64,000 bases of DNA, taken from positions 600,618,818 to 600,682,817 of the forward strand of contig OY728158.1 of the NCBI GenBank assembly GCA_963277665.1. The letters run 5' to 3'. This DNA comes from Viscum album. Lineage: Eukaryota; Streptophyta; Magnoliopsida; Santalales; Viscaceae. The notes beneath the pieces were generated by a model that was not told where the DNA came from, made no database searches, and saw only the letters and a program-made list of their open reading frames with translations. The translations under genes and the position numbers were made by a program. This document shows, one piece after another, positions 1 to 12,925 of the stretch; within the stretch, counting starts at the first letter, position 1, and every line of letters begins with the position of its first letter.

Positions 1-1149
1 TAATAACTGTAACCATGAAAAATAAAAAAAGGAGGAACATATGGATCATATGTTGTTAGAATTACTAGAAGAGGACCCCACAATGAATGAATCCTCAAAC
101 AGGTGATAATAGAGGTAGTGTGACCTTAAAATTACAAGGAGGTTGTAAAATTGATAAAAGTTCGAGTGGGGGATTAGGGAGGAGGATAGGAATGAAATAA
201 GGGTGTTCTAGGTAAAATTATGGGTCTTCCCCAAAAATGAACAAACCAAGATCTCATTTGGAATTTGGTCAGCTATCGCTAGATAATCTATACTCTAATG
301 GACACCTAGTTCTCCAAGACATGTTCGACGATGGGTATTTTGGCCCTATAGGACCACTACCAAGGCCACCTAGTACTCTATAGACATCTATTAAGTACCT
401 GACACCCCTATGTAGAAACATTAATAGGGGTTGACCACAACTTCCAACTTTTAATTATTACAGGTCCACACTTACCCCTGATCATGTAACAAAACATCTA
501 TGAATAATTAATTAAAATCCAATACATGATCCCCTAATTTATACAAGAAATTCATGGTAATTAAAAATTTTAAAAACTAAAAAATTAATCATGAAACTAA
601 AATTTTAACTATTATAAAATATAACATTAAATAAATACAATAGTCTATTTTGGTCATACCTAGCCTTAGTCCCCTAGTTTTCATGGAAAACATTTTGCAA
701 AAAAATAAAGCTAAACATATCTGATAAATTAATATAATATTGATCCCCATATTTATATAATTTATTTAAAGTAAATTTTAAAATATTATATAGACTTTAA
801 TAAACTTTAAAATATTTTCTTCAAAGTGGATAAATAAAATTCAAATTGAAATATATAATTATGGACTTAATATTTTTAAATATGATAATAATAATCTTAT
901 GCCTATGAGAATTAAAAATAGACGGGGAGTGAAAGTGATTATATAATTTTGAACCATGTCACTAGAAATGACTAATTTATGATTCCATTCAAATATTAGA
1001 TTCTATAAATATTTTCTGGTAAACCAAATTTTTTATTTATATATGGTATTTTAAATATTTTCAATTTTTTAAATCACTATAGGACCTAAAGATATTTTCT
1101 TTTACATGATCTTTTTACACATATTTACATGGGAAAATCCATTTGGATT
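1..1149. other. Unassigned AT-rich sequence
   Basis: No reading frame with a recognisable domain, no RNA gene and no clear repeat was found here. The first 550 bases are somewhat less AT-rich than what follows. The right limit is only the inferred left end of the neighbouring copia LTR, so part of this stretch could belong to that element or to an older fragment. Confidence 0.4.
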
Positions 1150-2633
1150 ATGTAAGGCACTATATACATTTTTTATGTTTTATGGTAAGTATATTCTCAG
1201 ACCTAATTTAACACTATATAGAGGTATTTATATATGATTTCATTTTTATTAAGCATGATTTGGTCAATGTATCTCAAATTTTAATAAACCATTATAAATA
1301 TTCATTGAGAAGAAATAATATCAATTTTTTTAAAATTTCACTTAAATTTAATGGATAGAATTGTTTATGTGATTTAATTTTAAAATATGGAATTTTGGTT
1401 AATAAATCAAGCATTAAAATAACTTAATCTTTCTAATACCCTAATTTTATGATTCAAGATGGTTGTTTGAGAAAAGATAACTAAACTTTCATATTTAATT
1501 TCTGAGAAATATTATTAATATTAAGGGTTGAATTCCGTATTTACTAAATTTGGAAATAAAATATGAAGATGTTGAAGTAGTGATTTAATGTTTTTAAATA
1601 TCATAATTCATTTTTTATTATTAAAAATAATAAATAAGGTTTGAGTTTCTATGTGATGTTTGAAGATTAAAATTGAAGCTACACTACAATTTCGAATATA
1701 GTCAAGTCATAATTAGAAGTCCCATAAAAAATATGAAATGTTGGATAATTTTCATATAGTTTTTAAAAATATTTTCATGAAGATAATGTAGAAGAATTTT
1801 GATAAGAGGGTGAATAATAATTCCAATCCTTCTGAAGAATAAAATAAAATTATTATTTTTCTGAGATAAAGAAAATGAGAAATTAAAATAAATGTATAAG
1901 GGTAATACTATCACTTTTCAGAAGGAAAACATAATGAAAAGGAATAATTATCTTTTCTACTATCATTTTTCAATTATAACTATTATATGTGTTTATTCAA
2001 GCTTTCAGGACTACACTTTGGAGACATATATTTTATGATCTGCTGCTGGGTTTTTACACTACTTCTATAGAGGCTAATTATTTCATTTCTATAATTCATT
2101 GAATAAATTTTCAATGAGGATCACTTCACATATGTAATTAATTGAATATATTATTCTTTGGAGAATAAGCTTCATCATTTTTCAGTTATTACTACAAATA
2201 TGTGTTGAAGTTTCTTAATATTATATATCATATCTTATTCATTTTAAGTGTTAAATACTCACACTTAGTCATGGTGGAATGTTATCTTATCATACTAACA
2301 TTTAGATATGAAGGTACCCTATAAAAGAACATGACTTATTATATGGTTTCATCCACCTAAAATCAAATGTAGAGGTCCGACTAAAAGGACATATTTAGTG
2401 AAAATCACCAATCTTATTGTGAAAGTATTGGTGTAGTTTACTAGGGGATTTTTGTACCCTGAACCAATATAAAAATTCATGTGTTATTTGATTTAGTATT
2501 TTTATTATTAATATTCTTTAATAAAATATAATTATATATAAATTATAAATGGAGATTTATTTTAAATTATCCAAGTTTTTTTATAAGGACACAATTCACC
2601 CCCTCTCCCTGTGTCTTTCAGTTTATTATGTCA
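1150..2633 (+). repeat. 5' LTR of a degraded Sirevirus-type Ty1/copia element
   Basis: A block at about 1990-2060, containing AGGACTACACTTTGGAGACA, recurs at 11750-11800 at the other end of the element, with related sequence before it. The right end has the layout usual for Sirevirus LTRs: an A/T-rich run followed by CACCCCCTCTCC, then the primer-binding region. The left boundary is not seen. It is inferred from the distance between the shared block and the start of the 3' copy. The two copies are strongly diverged, which fits the decay of the coding region. Confidence 0.55.
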
Positions 2634-2638
2634 AACAA

Positions 2639-2652
2639 TTGGTAAAAATTGA
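2639..2652 (+). other. Degenerate primer-binding site of the copia element
   Basis: TTGGTAAAAATTGA lies a few bases after the LTR end. It resembles the plant initiator-Met PBS TGGTATCAGAGC only in its first six bases. Position supports the call more than sequence does. Confidence 0.4.
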
Positions 2653-2889
2653 AGTAATCTTTGGAGATTTTTTAAATATCTTGAAAACTAGAGTTTAAGA
2701 TCTCTATGCTAAAAAATATTTATTTATAAACTCAAGTAATTAATGTTAATGATTTGAGTTCCAAATTTCAACAGAGCAAACTACGGTTGTTAGAAATACT
2801 TAATGGTCATCTATTTAAATAATTTTCGATTCAAAGTTTTTATGAATATTGTCAAACCATAAAAACTTCCAGAAGAATAAGAAAAATAT

Positions 2890-3860
2890 TATGTTATGAA
2901 AGAAGTTCAATATGATGTAAATAAAAAATCTATGAATTATATTATTTGTGGACTTACTCTTAATGAATTCAATCATGTTTCTCAATGTTCCACTACCTAT
3001 AAAAATGGTAGATAATAGTTGTTTCTTATTAAGGGACTAGAAATGTAAGGAAACTATGATACAAAACTAATAAACTAATTTTTTATACTTTATGGATATA
3101 TGATATAGAAGGTGTTAACAAAATGTTTGGAATATCGACTGAAATAGTCAATAGTGTTTCTTCTTTGGGAGTACCAATTCCAAAACAAGATCAGGAATTA
3201 AAAGTTCTTAGAGGTTTACCCTAAAACTGGGGTTGGAAACTCTACTGTTATAAGACAATCTACACCTATTAAAAGTTTAACTATGAAGGTATTTATTGGT
3301 ATATTAATGATTTATGAGGCGTAAATTATCGTTTAAGTAGAAGATCGTGGAATAATAAAAAGGGAGAATACAACTCTAAATGTTATTGATCAAAAAAATA
3401 GAAAATAATATTAACAAAGATGTAATATCTTCAAATGATTCTAGTTTTTGAAACCTTGGAGAATAACTAGCTCACCAATCTATAATACTCAAAACGTATT
3501 ATAAATAGAAAATAGACTTTAAAAAGTATTATAATTATTTAAAAATGATTGATTTTGGAACAAAAGATATTTTATGACATGAAAGAAAACAAATGGGGAA
3601 TATGAGACCTCATTTCCAAAAACTAAAATAGAAGAAACAAAAAACAAAAAATAAAGAGAAGAAGTACTAAATAAAAGAATATTATTAGCACAAATTTAAG
3701 AAGGATGTTAAGGTTGTGTAGATTATTTCTGAATAATCCATCCACTCTTCAAGTTCATATTTAAAAAAATGAGAAATTTAATCTAAATTAAAATATGTGT
3801 TTTTTGGCCAAAGAAGATGAGGTAAAATCATACTACTCCTCTAATTTTGATTCTGAAAAT
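2890..3860 (+). pseudogene. gag: Copia (Sirevirus) gag remnant
   Basis: Capsid and nucleocapsid precursor of the copia element, now non-functional. In broken + frames I can read stretches typical of Sirevirus Gag: CGLTLNEFNHVSQC near 2945-2990, an IVNSVSSLG-like stretch near 3150, and a run near 3285-3320 resembling the family's LIGSLMTYE. A CFLAKEDEVKS stretch near 3797 matches the linker after the zinc knuckle in that group (CLMA-E-DEV type). Many stops and frameshifts interrupt it, and no complete zinc knuckle survives. It sits between the PBS and the protease, as expected. Confidence 0.75.
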
Positions 3861-4479
3861 TTTTCAAGAATTTTTTTTTGATAATTACTATTTATACATG
3901 AAGATAAATATGAATCCCAATTAATAATCAAAAATAATTGTAAATATCCTTAATTTTTTATTATGTGAAAAATATTTCAAGCTAAAACAGCTCATTAAAT
4001 TGAAAGAAAAATGAAATAAATCATTTATAAATATCAATATACATGAAACTAAAATGAAATCATTACAAGATGAAGTGGAATACTTTAAAATATAGATAAC
4101 ATATTTACTAGGGGAGAATAATCTTTAAATCAGATCCTTATAAAAAAGAAAAAATTATCATCAGTAGTAATGGTGAAAAACCTAAGTTAGATAGAAACAA
4201 TTTTGTTCCTAGTTTAAAGAACCAAAACATATCTAAGATTACATATTTTTATATGAAATTATAGGCAATTGTTCCCATATGTTTTTTTAAAAAATACCCA
4301 TATTAGTGGTGGTCAAAAATATATTTTTTCATGAATTTTTTTGAAGTTAATCATAAAAATTATGGAAACTTTTGAGAGGTTTGGTTTCCCATTTTTTTAC
4401 TAGTTGACAATGTTAGAACTAAAATCACATGGGTAATAAAAAGAATTATTTGATATTTATGTAAGTGAAAATCCATATG

Positions 4480-5720
4480 TAAAATAGGGAGATATTCTAC
4501 ATGTATAGTGGATTCTCAAGATACATGAGTGGAGACTTTTTAAATTACAATACACTGTCAGAAATAAATGCAGGATTGGTTACCTTTGGAGGAAATTCTA
4601 AATAAATATCATTAGAGTTATATTAGTTAAATATCCAAAAATAAATCAAATTAATTAAGTTCTAAATGTGCAAGGGTTGAATAAAAAAATTATAATAATT
4701 TATCAAATCTATGATGATGGATTTTTATTTGATTTTTCTAACAATATATTCTCTATTTTTAATGATAAATTATAGAAGTTTCAAGCACCTAGAACTGAAA
4801 ATGTTCATAATTTGGACCTTAGTTCCGTATGTGGGTAAAAAGTGAATTACTTGACTACTGAAATAAATTACTCATGGATATATAATAGGAAACTTATACA
4901 TTATAATATATTTTCTCAATCTAAATTATCTATGAAAAGTTAGTTTCAGATATTCCGACACTTAATTTTGAGGAGAATAGACTTTATAATACATTCCAAA
5001 TTGGAAAGAATCATGATTCATCTTTTAAAAAATTAACATGGTTTATATAAAAAACATTAGAACGAATATAAATGGATTTTTTTTGGACCCTCAAGAGTAG
5101 TAAGTTTAGATGGAAGATTCTTTCTTTTGGTAGATTGTTTTTTTAGATTTACTTTCATTTTTTCTAAATTTTTAAATAAAACTTTTTCTATTATAGTAAT
5201 TTTTTTATAAAAAACCTTAAAATGAAAATTCCTTAAAAATAATTTCATAAATAAGTGATCATGGATGATAATTTTATATTTATGAATTTAATTATTTTTT
5301 CTCAAACCTTGGCTGTAAAAATACTTTCTCTACTCCAAGAACACCTCAACATAATGGAATTATAGAAAGATGAAATATAAAAATTTAGTAAATGGAAAGA
5401 ACTATGTTAAATAAATATAGTATTTCTACCTATTTTGGCTATAAGTTGTAAATTCATCTTTCCAAATACTGAATAGAGTTATAAAATAATAGAAACCCAG
5501 AAGGTTGATACTTTAATGTTTTTGGATGCAAGGTGTATATCTTGAACACTAAGGAAAACAATGGAAAGTTCAATCTAAAACTTGTTAACGTAATATTTCT
5601 TGGATATTATACTTATTCTAACTTTATTATTTTGTTTAATAAAAATTCATGGATAGTTTAAGAATATGTTTATGTAAAATTTTGAGGAAATTTATCATTT
5701 GATATAAATATATATGAATT
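4480..5720 (+). pseudogene. pol: Copia protease and integrase remnant
   Basis: The protease is recognisable near 4496-4600 as YSGFSRYMSGD, the copia motif LDSGCSRHMTGD with the catalytic Asp changed to Tyr. A GAG-pre-integrase-like stretch follows at about 4790-5070. The integrase core begins with MDFFGPSRVVSLDGRFF at 5072 and carries TPRTPQHNGIIER at about 5330-5372, which includes the third catalytic acidic residue. The C-terminal stretch VFGCKVYILNTKENNGKF lies near 5517-5575. Order (protease before integrase before RT) and wording are those of Ty1/copia. Stops and frameshifts are frequent. Confidence 0.85.
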
Positions 5721-5939
5721 CATCGATCATGTGAACAATAAAAGACTTGAAACTTCTAAATATGTTTTTGAAAATAAATTATAACTTTATCACAATCAAT
5801 CTAGATTAGTAAAATATTAAACTATGGAACCTAAAAGTGTCTTATGTAGATATCCTAGAATCTTAAACAACTATCATTTAGGGACTATTATAGGAGACCA
5901 AAATAAAGGAGTTTGGGAAATAAAAATTATAGGAAACCT

Positions 5940-6773
5940 AGATGATTTATATCCATTTAAATCCTAGTTTGAACCTAAATATTTAGAAGAATACTTATAA
6001 TATAAAATTTGGATGATAGCTATGTTAGTAGAACTAAACCAATTTAAGAGAAATGATGTTTGGGAATTGGTTGATAGAACCTAAAACTATCTGGTGATAG
6101 TAACCATATGGTTCTTAAGAAATAATCAAGATGATCAAGTTATAATCACTTGTATTTTGGTGAGTTTAGTTTTTAGGGGTTACAACCATAAAAAATAAGT
6201 ATATTAATAATAATTGTTTGCCCCATTTTTAGGGTAGAATCTATTAGAATCCAGTTGTCCAATACATATAATGTAAATTTTCAATTATATAAAATGGATA
6301 TAAAATATGAATTTTGAAATGATTATTTTTTTTAGGAAGTCTATGTGAAAAAACCTATAGGTTTTCAAAACCCAAATCTACCAAATTCTATTTTTAAACT
6401 CAATAAATCAATTTATGGACTTAAAAAAGCACTGGGGGATTTGTATGAAAGGTTGATTTCTTTTCTTTTTAGAAATGGTTTTTCAATTGGATTATTTTAT
6501 CCAAATATTTTCAAGATAGACTCTACTTCTAGTATTTTATTTGTATAAATATATGTATATTATTTTATTTTTTGGTAAACTAATAACAACATAGTATTAA
6601 TTTCTCAAAACTTATATAGAAATAATTTAAAATCAGTATGATGGAAGAACTGAATTTATTTTTTGATTTTCAACTTTATCAAAAGGATTTTGGAATTTAT
6701 TTGATGAAAATAAATATTTTATTGATTTATTGAAATTATTTATCTTGATAATGGTAATTCATGTGAATCTCTA
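5940..6773 (+). pseudogene. pol: Copia reverse transcriptase remnant, interrupted by a SINE
   Basis: The N-terminal RT stretch ELNQFKRNDVWELVDRT is read at about 6030-6083. From 6336 a long open stretch gives VYVKKPIGFQNP and LNKSIYGLKKALGDLYERL, the Sirevirus RT sequence before the catalytic site. The YVDD box is changed to YVYY at about 6550, which would abolish catalysis. Sequence resembling the region after YVDD continues to about 6770, where a SINE breaks the frame. The surrounding words match the SIRE/Maximus group better than other copia lineages. Confidence 0.85.
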
Positions 6774-6785
6774 ACATGTACAAAT

Positions 6786-6930
6786 GTACTGGGTCGATTT
6801 CATCCACCACCACGGAACATAATGCAAAGAAGAAAACTAAAATAAATTGCATGACCAGGGACTTGACCTCAATACCTACCCCTCATCCCACCCAAACCCT
6901 TACCACGCCACCACCAATGGTGGGGCGCCT
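6786..6930 (-). mobile_element. tRNA-derived SINE with target-site duplications
   Basis: This 145-bp, GC-richer insert sits inside the copia RT/RNase H region. It is flanked by ACATGTACAAAT (6774-6785) and ACATGTAAAAAT (6931-6942), an 11-of-12 direct repeat typical of LINE-mediated insertion. Read on the - strand it has an A-box-like GTGGCGTGGTAAGGG and a B-box-like GGTCAAGTCCC at roughly tRNA spacing, then a non-tRNA tail with no long poly(A). The host reading frame resumes beyond it. The SINE family is not identified. Confidence 0.75.
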
Positions 6931-6942
6931 ACATGTAAAAAT

Positions 6943-7610
6943 ATAAAACATGACATAAATAAGCTAAAAATTACTTTCTAAAAAGATATACGATGTTATG
7001 ATCTGTTTTTTTATACCTTACTATTAGTAAACACAAAATTATTTTTTTCTTTATTCATTGTGCATTATTTCAACAAAATCTCAAGTAATCCCATATTACT
7101 ATTGTTAAAATGATTTTTAAATATTTAAAATTAATAATTTTCTTATCTTTTCTTTACCTGAAAAATTTTGATTTTAATTTAATTTCATATCCAGATACTA
7201 ATTTTTGAGGGTGTAGATTATATATAAAAATTACCTAATATACTTGTCCCTTTTAAGTTAAGTACCTATTTCATGGTCTTGTAAAAATAATGATTTAGTT
7301 TCATTTTCAATAGCTGAGGTGGAATATATATTTTTTGGAAGTTCCTATGCATAAGTGTCTTGGACGAAACACACACTTTTGGAATTTGGACTTAAATTTA
7401 CTAATATTCCTATTTCATGTGATAATAATAGTGGGACTAATATCTCAAAAAAATCTTTTGGGTCACTCTAGGACTAATCATATTGATATTAGACATTGTT
7501 TTTTAAGAGATCATGTTTGAAAAGGGGATATATATTTAGAATTTGGGAATATTGCGTATCAATGTGCTTATATTTTCACTCAACCACTTCCCAATGCTAT
7601 TTTTTATTTT
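6943..7610 (+). pseudogene. pol: Copia RNase H remnant
   Basis: Broken frames match the copia RNase H: a region like the family's ARFQ-NPKESHL around 7060-7110, an SDADFAGCR-like stretch near 7195-7215, a VALSTAEAEY-like SIAEVEY near 7310, and a clear HSRTNHIDIRHCFLRDHV at 7464-7520. A FTKPLP-like FTQPLP follows near 7575-7590, which normally closes copia pol. It continues from the RT on the far side of the SINE. Several active-site positions are lost. Confidence 0.85.
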
Positions 7611-10600
7611 ATTTAAGGGGATAAGTTTATTTTTTTTAATAAAATATTTTAATTTTATAATTAGTATTTGTTTAAATTATTTATTTTTTGTTAAGGTTTT
7701 GTATAGTTTTTTTTCTACAAATTATTTTGTTTATAAATTTGATTATTTAAAATTTTAATTTCCAAATTATATTTTTTTCATATGGTTTCCTTTTCAATAT
7801 TAAAAAAAATAAAATGATTACACTTTAATCTTGTCTTGAGAATCCAAAATATTTCTTGAAAAATGTCTGATTAAAACCATTCTCTCTCATACCCTTGATT
7901 TTTCACCCATTCGATCTTATGATCTATCAGTCTATCACAAAACCTAATATTCATTCCCTGAACCTTATGATTCTCATTATATAATAGATAAAAAAAGACC
8001 GATTAATTTGGGCCTAGTGGAAAAAAGAGGACAAGGACCTTCAATTTTGAAACAAAACCTCGAGAAGGTAAATTCATGGACTTTGAAGGGTTGTTCTAGA
8101 GGAATATTATTTTAAATTAGGCACTATGTTTTCAAGGACATGATTATATGTTCAATGGGGGAAATATAGATTATATTTTTCAAAAATAAGATAAACATTT
8201 TTATGAACACATGTTGTACAATTTTTCAAATATTAAGAATGTTATCTCATCAAAGGTATATGAAAAATAACCCTCTATTTATATAGTTCATTTAGATAAA
8301 ATGTTTAAGTTCCCCCATAAATTATTGTTTCACTTCATCTCAAGATCTATTGGGGAGATCACTCACATGTTTGAGGATATAATTCCTTTTCTATTTGGGA
8401 CCTCCCACATCCTGAAGATGTTTGTGGAATATTTAAAGGCAGACCAAAGGGTCTTGGAGAAGTTCAACCAAACTATTGTTGTTTCAAAGATGGAAGATCT
8501 AGATAAAACTCTATTTCTAGATATGTATGTGATGTTTTTGATGTCTAGAGAAATAAAATTGAATTTCAGAAGATATAATTTAAGATATATTTATTGATAT
8601 TTCTAAAAGGATATAAATATGTCTTTATATCCTTATGTAATACTCATTTTTTTATTATTTATAAGAAGTGGATGATCTATGAAAATTATATAGGATTTAT
8701 ATTTCATCATATAAATATTTTATCTTATAGAATGCTTTTAATGTTTGTATTTTTCTAGAGAACAACTAAGTGAAAATTAATTCTCTTTGGTGGCAAGGAG
8801 GAAGATAAATTTGGATCGCATGATCAGGGGGAAATGATCTCAAACTTGGAAAGTTATGCTAGAATATTTTCTGAGGAAGTTAGGGAGTCCTATATTAGAG
8901 GAGGACATAGAGGATCTCAAGAGGCTAGAGATATATAAGATTCATCTATTTTCACAGACAAAATTATTCTCAATACATGGAGAAAAGAAATAATGGAAGA
9001 GAATATCCCTGCTATGATAGAGAGATTTTATCAATTTACAAGATCTTTTTATGGCCTTACAAAAATAAGTAGGAGTGATGGTATTATTTAGAGACCAAGA
9101 AAAAGGGAAGAGAATATGCCTAATAATTTGGTTTTTGTGCCTAAAGTTGAAGAAATAATTCAACCTATTCCTATTTTAATTGAAGAAAGAGGTGCGTAAG
9201 TGGTTGAGAAATAGGAAATCGAGGTTTAGGGAGAAAGTGATCAAGTTGACCCTACTGAAGAAATATTTGAAGAGGTTGTTCAAAATGAAGAATAAAAAGT
9301 TCAATAAACAACATATTCTTTATGTTCACATAAAATTGAAGAAATTCATGATGAATTTTCCCATTTGGGTGAGAATTTGAGTGTTCCTGAAATTTCCATA
9401 ACAACTGAAGTGATAGGATAAAATCAGTTTATCTTTCGGAAATGTCCTTGGAGAGGATAGTTAAAAAAAGTTTCTAAAGAACATAATTTTTTAGTAAAAT
9501 TTCTAGTGTATAATTAAAGGTCCAGTAACTTTAATTAGTTGAAGCTAGAGAACCTTCTATACAACCAGATCATGGTTAATTAGATTCTAATGATGATCTT
9601 AATTTTGAGGATCATAGCAAAAACATTTCCTTATGTGTGGTTGAAAATTTTAATAATATTAAAGATGTAGCTATAATATTACAAGAAGAGTTAAAGGTCA
9701 CTCATAACACTTGAAACATTTTCAGAATTAATGCGATTTCATGAAATGAATTTCAATCTCTCCTAGTGAACTATCTAAATTTGAAAGATATTTCAATCAA
9801 AAGAAGATATTTTTATTCTTTTAAAAGGGATATAGATGATAATGTTGGGTAGATTAAAAGTGACACAATTTCCAAATATAATTTTACTAGCTTCAAAAAG
9901 TTTTTATATAATTAGTTTGAATCTATAAAAAAATCATAGTCATGAACGAGCTTCTACTTTGATAGGAAAAGGCCATTGTATGGTTTATGAGTAATAGATC
10001 TATTATCAGATGATCTTGCTTATATGAATGAAAATTTTCAAATTTTACAATTTGAAATTGTGCCACATCACACTTTGGTTGAAAATTAAAAGGATATTAT
10101 TGAGATATTGACATATAAATAGCCCAATATTTCAATTTTATCATCCAGTATGGTAAAATGATGAATAATTATATTAAATTGATAAATATTGTTCAAAATT
10201 TTCTAAAATTGAATTGGGTAAAAGAACTAAATATGTACCATGATTAAAAAAATGATACCGGAATGGGCATGGAAAATGAATATAAATTTAAATTTATTGA
10301 TGAGGGATTTAAAAGTAATTCATTAGATAGTCAAAGATTCAATTCCCCCTAAATCTTCATAATCAGAAGATCTTGATCCTGAACCATCTTATCATAATAT
10401 ACTTTAGCCTATTAAAAACTCCAGATCCATAAATTTCTTTTAATATGAGATGATTAATGTAAAGAAATTATTTTTTATGTTCAGTAATATTTTATCTTTA
10501 TTTTTTGTTTTTTTGTTTCCTGTGTTTTTATGTTATAGTGCCTATGAATTTTCGAGATGAATTTATTCTTAGATAAACATAAATTTCACTAACAGTTTTG

Positions 10601-10897
10601 GTCTATAATGAATTTAATTTAATATATCTATCATCTTTATTTTTTATTTCATAAAAGGAGAGAAAGTTTGATAAAAAAACATTTATATTAACCATTTTCA
10701 TTATAAGTTTTAATAACTATTGTTTATATCAATTTACAATTATAGAAGAAATTTAGATAAATTCGTCATGTTTATATTTGATTTAATAAATATTCTTCTA
10801 CGCAATTAAATAAATCCTTGTTTACTTGATTAATAATTAAAACATATATTTCTGTATTGATATTTTTTGGGGGTTTTATCATTAAAAATGGTGATAT
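7611..10897 (+). other. 3' region of the copia element, coding potential unclear
   Basis: About 3.3 kb lie between the end of pol and the 3' LTR. Sireviruses often carry an extra, sometimes envelope-like, ORF at this place. One open stretch (8301-8597, 98 aa, beginning MFKFPHKLLFHF) and scattered open pieces to about 9380 could be its remains. I do not recognise a domain, signal peptide or transmembrane pattern that proves it. The last few hundred bases look non-coding and AT-rich. A weak purine run precedes the LTR at about 10885. Confidence 0.35.
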
Positions 10898-11805
10898 TGT
10901 TGGTAATATGAATATTTATCCAATGGTTTCTGTTGATTTAAAATTTATTTTTCTTCTAAAAAATGACCTCATTTTATTAACTAATGAATAAACTTTAAGT
11001 TAATTTCATGATTATATTTATTGGAATATTTAGTTTTTTTCTTTAGAATTATGGAAGTAATTTGACTAAATGATTTATTTTATAAGTATTTTGGATGTTA
11101 TAAATAATTTTTCAATAATTATTATAATCCCTTCCTTTATAGAGAATGTTAGGTCTGGGAAGGTAACTTTTGTTAAGGAATGCTACTTTTTCTACCCTAA
11201 ATTTGGACTGAATGTTAGGATTGGGTACCTAAAATTTGTAAATAACAGTATATTTGAGTATCTATTATATGGTTAGTTGATCCAATTTTTGGAATAAATG
11301 GTAAATTAGTAACCATACTTTAAAAGATTCCATATGTATAGCAATCCATATATTGAAGGAGTCATCTCTAGAATTTGAATTCGAGATATTTTTATAGATT
11401 TAAGTAACAATTTCAAAAGAATAAATATATCATTAAAATTAACCAAAAGTCTAATTCAAATTATATTTAAAAACAAATTAAATTATTACTATTTATAAGG
11501 AAAGTTAAAAAATTTAGTCTCTATTTTAATTCAAATTTCAAATGTGATGTGTGATTTGAATATCGTGATTTATCTGTGATATTTACAGATATGTATGACC
11601 AAGATCAAAACTGTGTTCTTATATATTATTAGAAAATTTTATCATAAGCATGAGATACGAAAAATAGAAAATAAAAATAATAAAAGGGGGAATTATTCTT
11701 TTCTACTAATTTTGTATAACCTTATCTATCAGCAGTCATTTTTCAAAGCATTCAGGACTACACTTTGGAGACATACATGTTATGATCTACTATTGTGTGT
11801 TTTTC
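10898..11805 (+). repeat. 3' LTR of the copia element, truncated
   Basis: The LTR begins TGTTGGTAATATGAA just after a degenerate purine-rich tract. A block at 11640-11805 matches 1870-2060 of the 5' LTR. The match stops near 11805, about 570 bp before the expected LTR end, and GC-richer unrelated sequence begins. The end was therefore deleted or displaced by a later event. Confidence 0.6.
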
Positions 11806-12459
11806 ATTGTTCCACCTCCGAGGTGGCACATTTACAGGAGGTGCGGAGGTGGCATGATGGGGATCATCACTCGTCCCATTTTCCACAGAGATGAGATCTC
11901 GTCAAATTTACCATTCCATTGTTTCGACCTGTTCAGCATCACTATCCTTTAAAGAAGGTTGAATTAACCCTATGGGAAACTGTGGGTCTTTAGCAGGTGA
12001 TTGTGTGGGGGTCAAGAACACATGAAATCGGTCCTTCCTGAAATATAACTTCCTCGTATGGTCTCCAATGGGTTTATTATTGGAACCAAGATTTCCCAAC
12101 GTCCCTAGAATCCATGATTCATTGACCTAATTTCCAAAGGCATGTGCTTGTTAATTGATGATTTATCCAACAACACTTAAAGGACATTATTGGTCGAGAG
12201 GATGGGAGGTCAGGCTCACCAAACCCTTACGGGGGACGATTGTTTCTTATTTTGGGACTCCCTTATAGATTTAAGTCATGTTCATATGTTCGTGAACCAT
12301 GGTTCATACCCGGAGAGTGTGTCCATAGGCTACCCTTGGGTTGCAAGATCTTCGTGAGCATTCATATGTTTGATGCCACAGAGGAGACACTGACTTAGCC
12401 ATATTATAAGGCACTCTGTAGTTTATCGTCATCTAGGGGGGATAAAAGGTTACATGATG
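11806..12459. other. Unassigned sequence right of the copia breakpoint
   Basis: No coding domain was found. The first 60 bases hold complementary words, TCCACCTCCGAGGTGG and GGTGCGGAGGTGGCA, that could pair. The rest, including short open stretches, shows nothing recognisable. It leads into the 148-bp tandem array and may be flanking sequence of that array. Confidence 0.35.
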
Positions 12460-12925
12460 TTAGGATCGGGCCCCACAAGGAGGGCTTCCTATGTATCCTC
12501 GGTAGAGGAATCAAAACCCATGTAGTTCGGATGTGTGGGGCTTACGCATGAAAGCTACCCATTTGATAGACATGATTGGGTAGAACTTTTTGGGATGGGC
12601 ACCCATTTGAGCTTGGGCCTTCTGGAATGCATCCTATATATCATAATTTGGTCATGAATTAGGGTTCTCATAGTTCAGAAGTGTTTGACTTATGCATGGA
12701 AGATGCCAATTTTATAATCATGATCAGGTGGACCCTTTATGGATGGGCACCCTTTTGAGATCAGGCCTTCTGGTAGGCATCCTATGTATCCTGATTTGGT
12801 TAGGAATCAGATTTCTTGTAGATCCAAAGTGTGGGGACTACACATAGAAGCTAGCCATTTGATAATCATGATTTGGTGGGACCTATATATATGGTAACCC
12901 TTTCAAGCATGGGCCTTCTGGTAGG
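12460..12925 (+). repeat. 148-bp tandem repeat array, left part
   Basis: About three diverged units. The word TTTGATAATCATGAT or a close variant begins at about 12565, 12713 and 12861, exactly 148 bp apart. Other shared words are TGGATGGGCACCCTTT, GGCCTTCTGGTAGGCATCC and a form of GTGTGGGGCTTA. The array stops in mid-unit at 12925, where the solo LTR begins, and resumes in phase at 17236. Confidence 0.85.

Noticed and set aside
1702..1914. 70-aa open frame on the - strand in the copia 5' LTR
   Set aside because: Phe/Ile/Leu-rich composition reflects AT-rich sequence; no domain and an LTR location.
5057..5248. 63-aa open frame on the - strand
   Set aside because: It is the complement of the copia integrase core read on the + strand.
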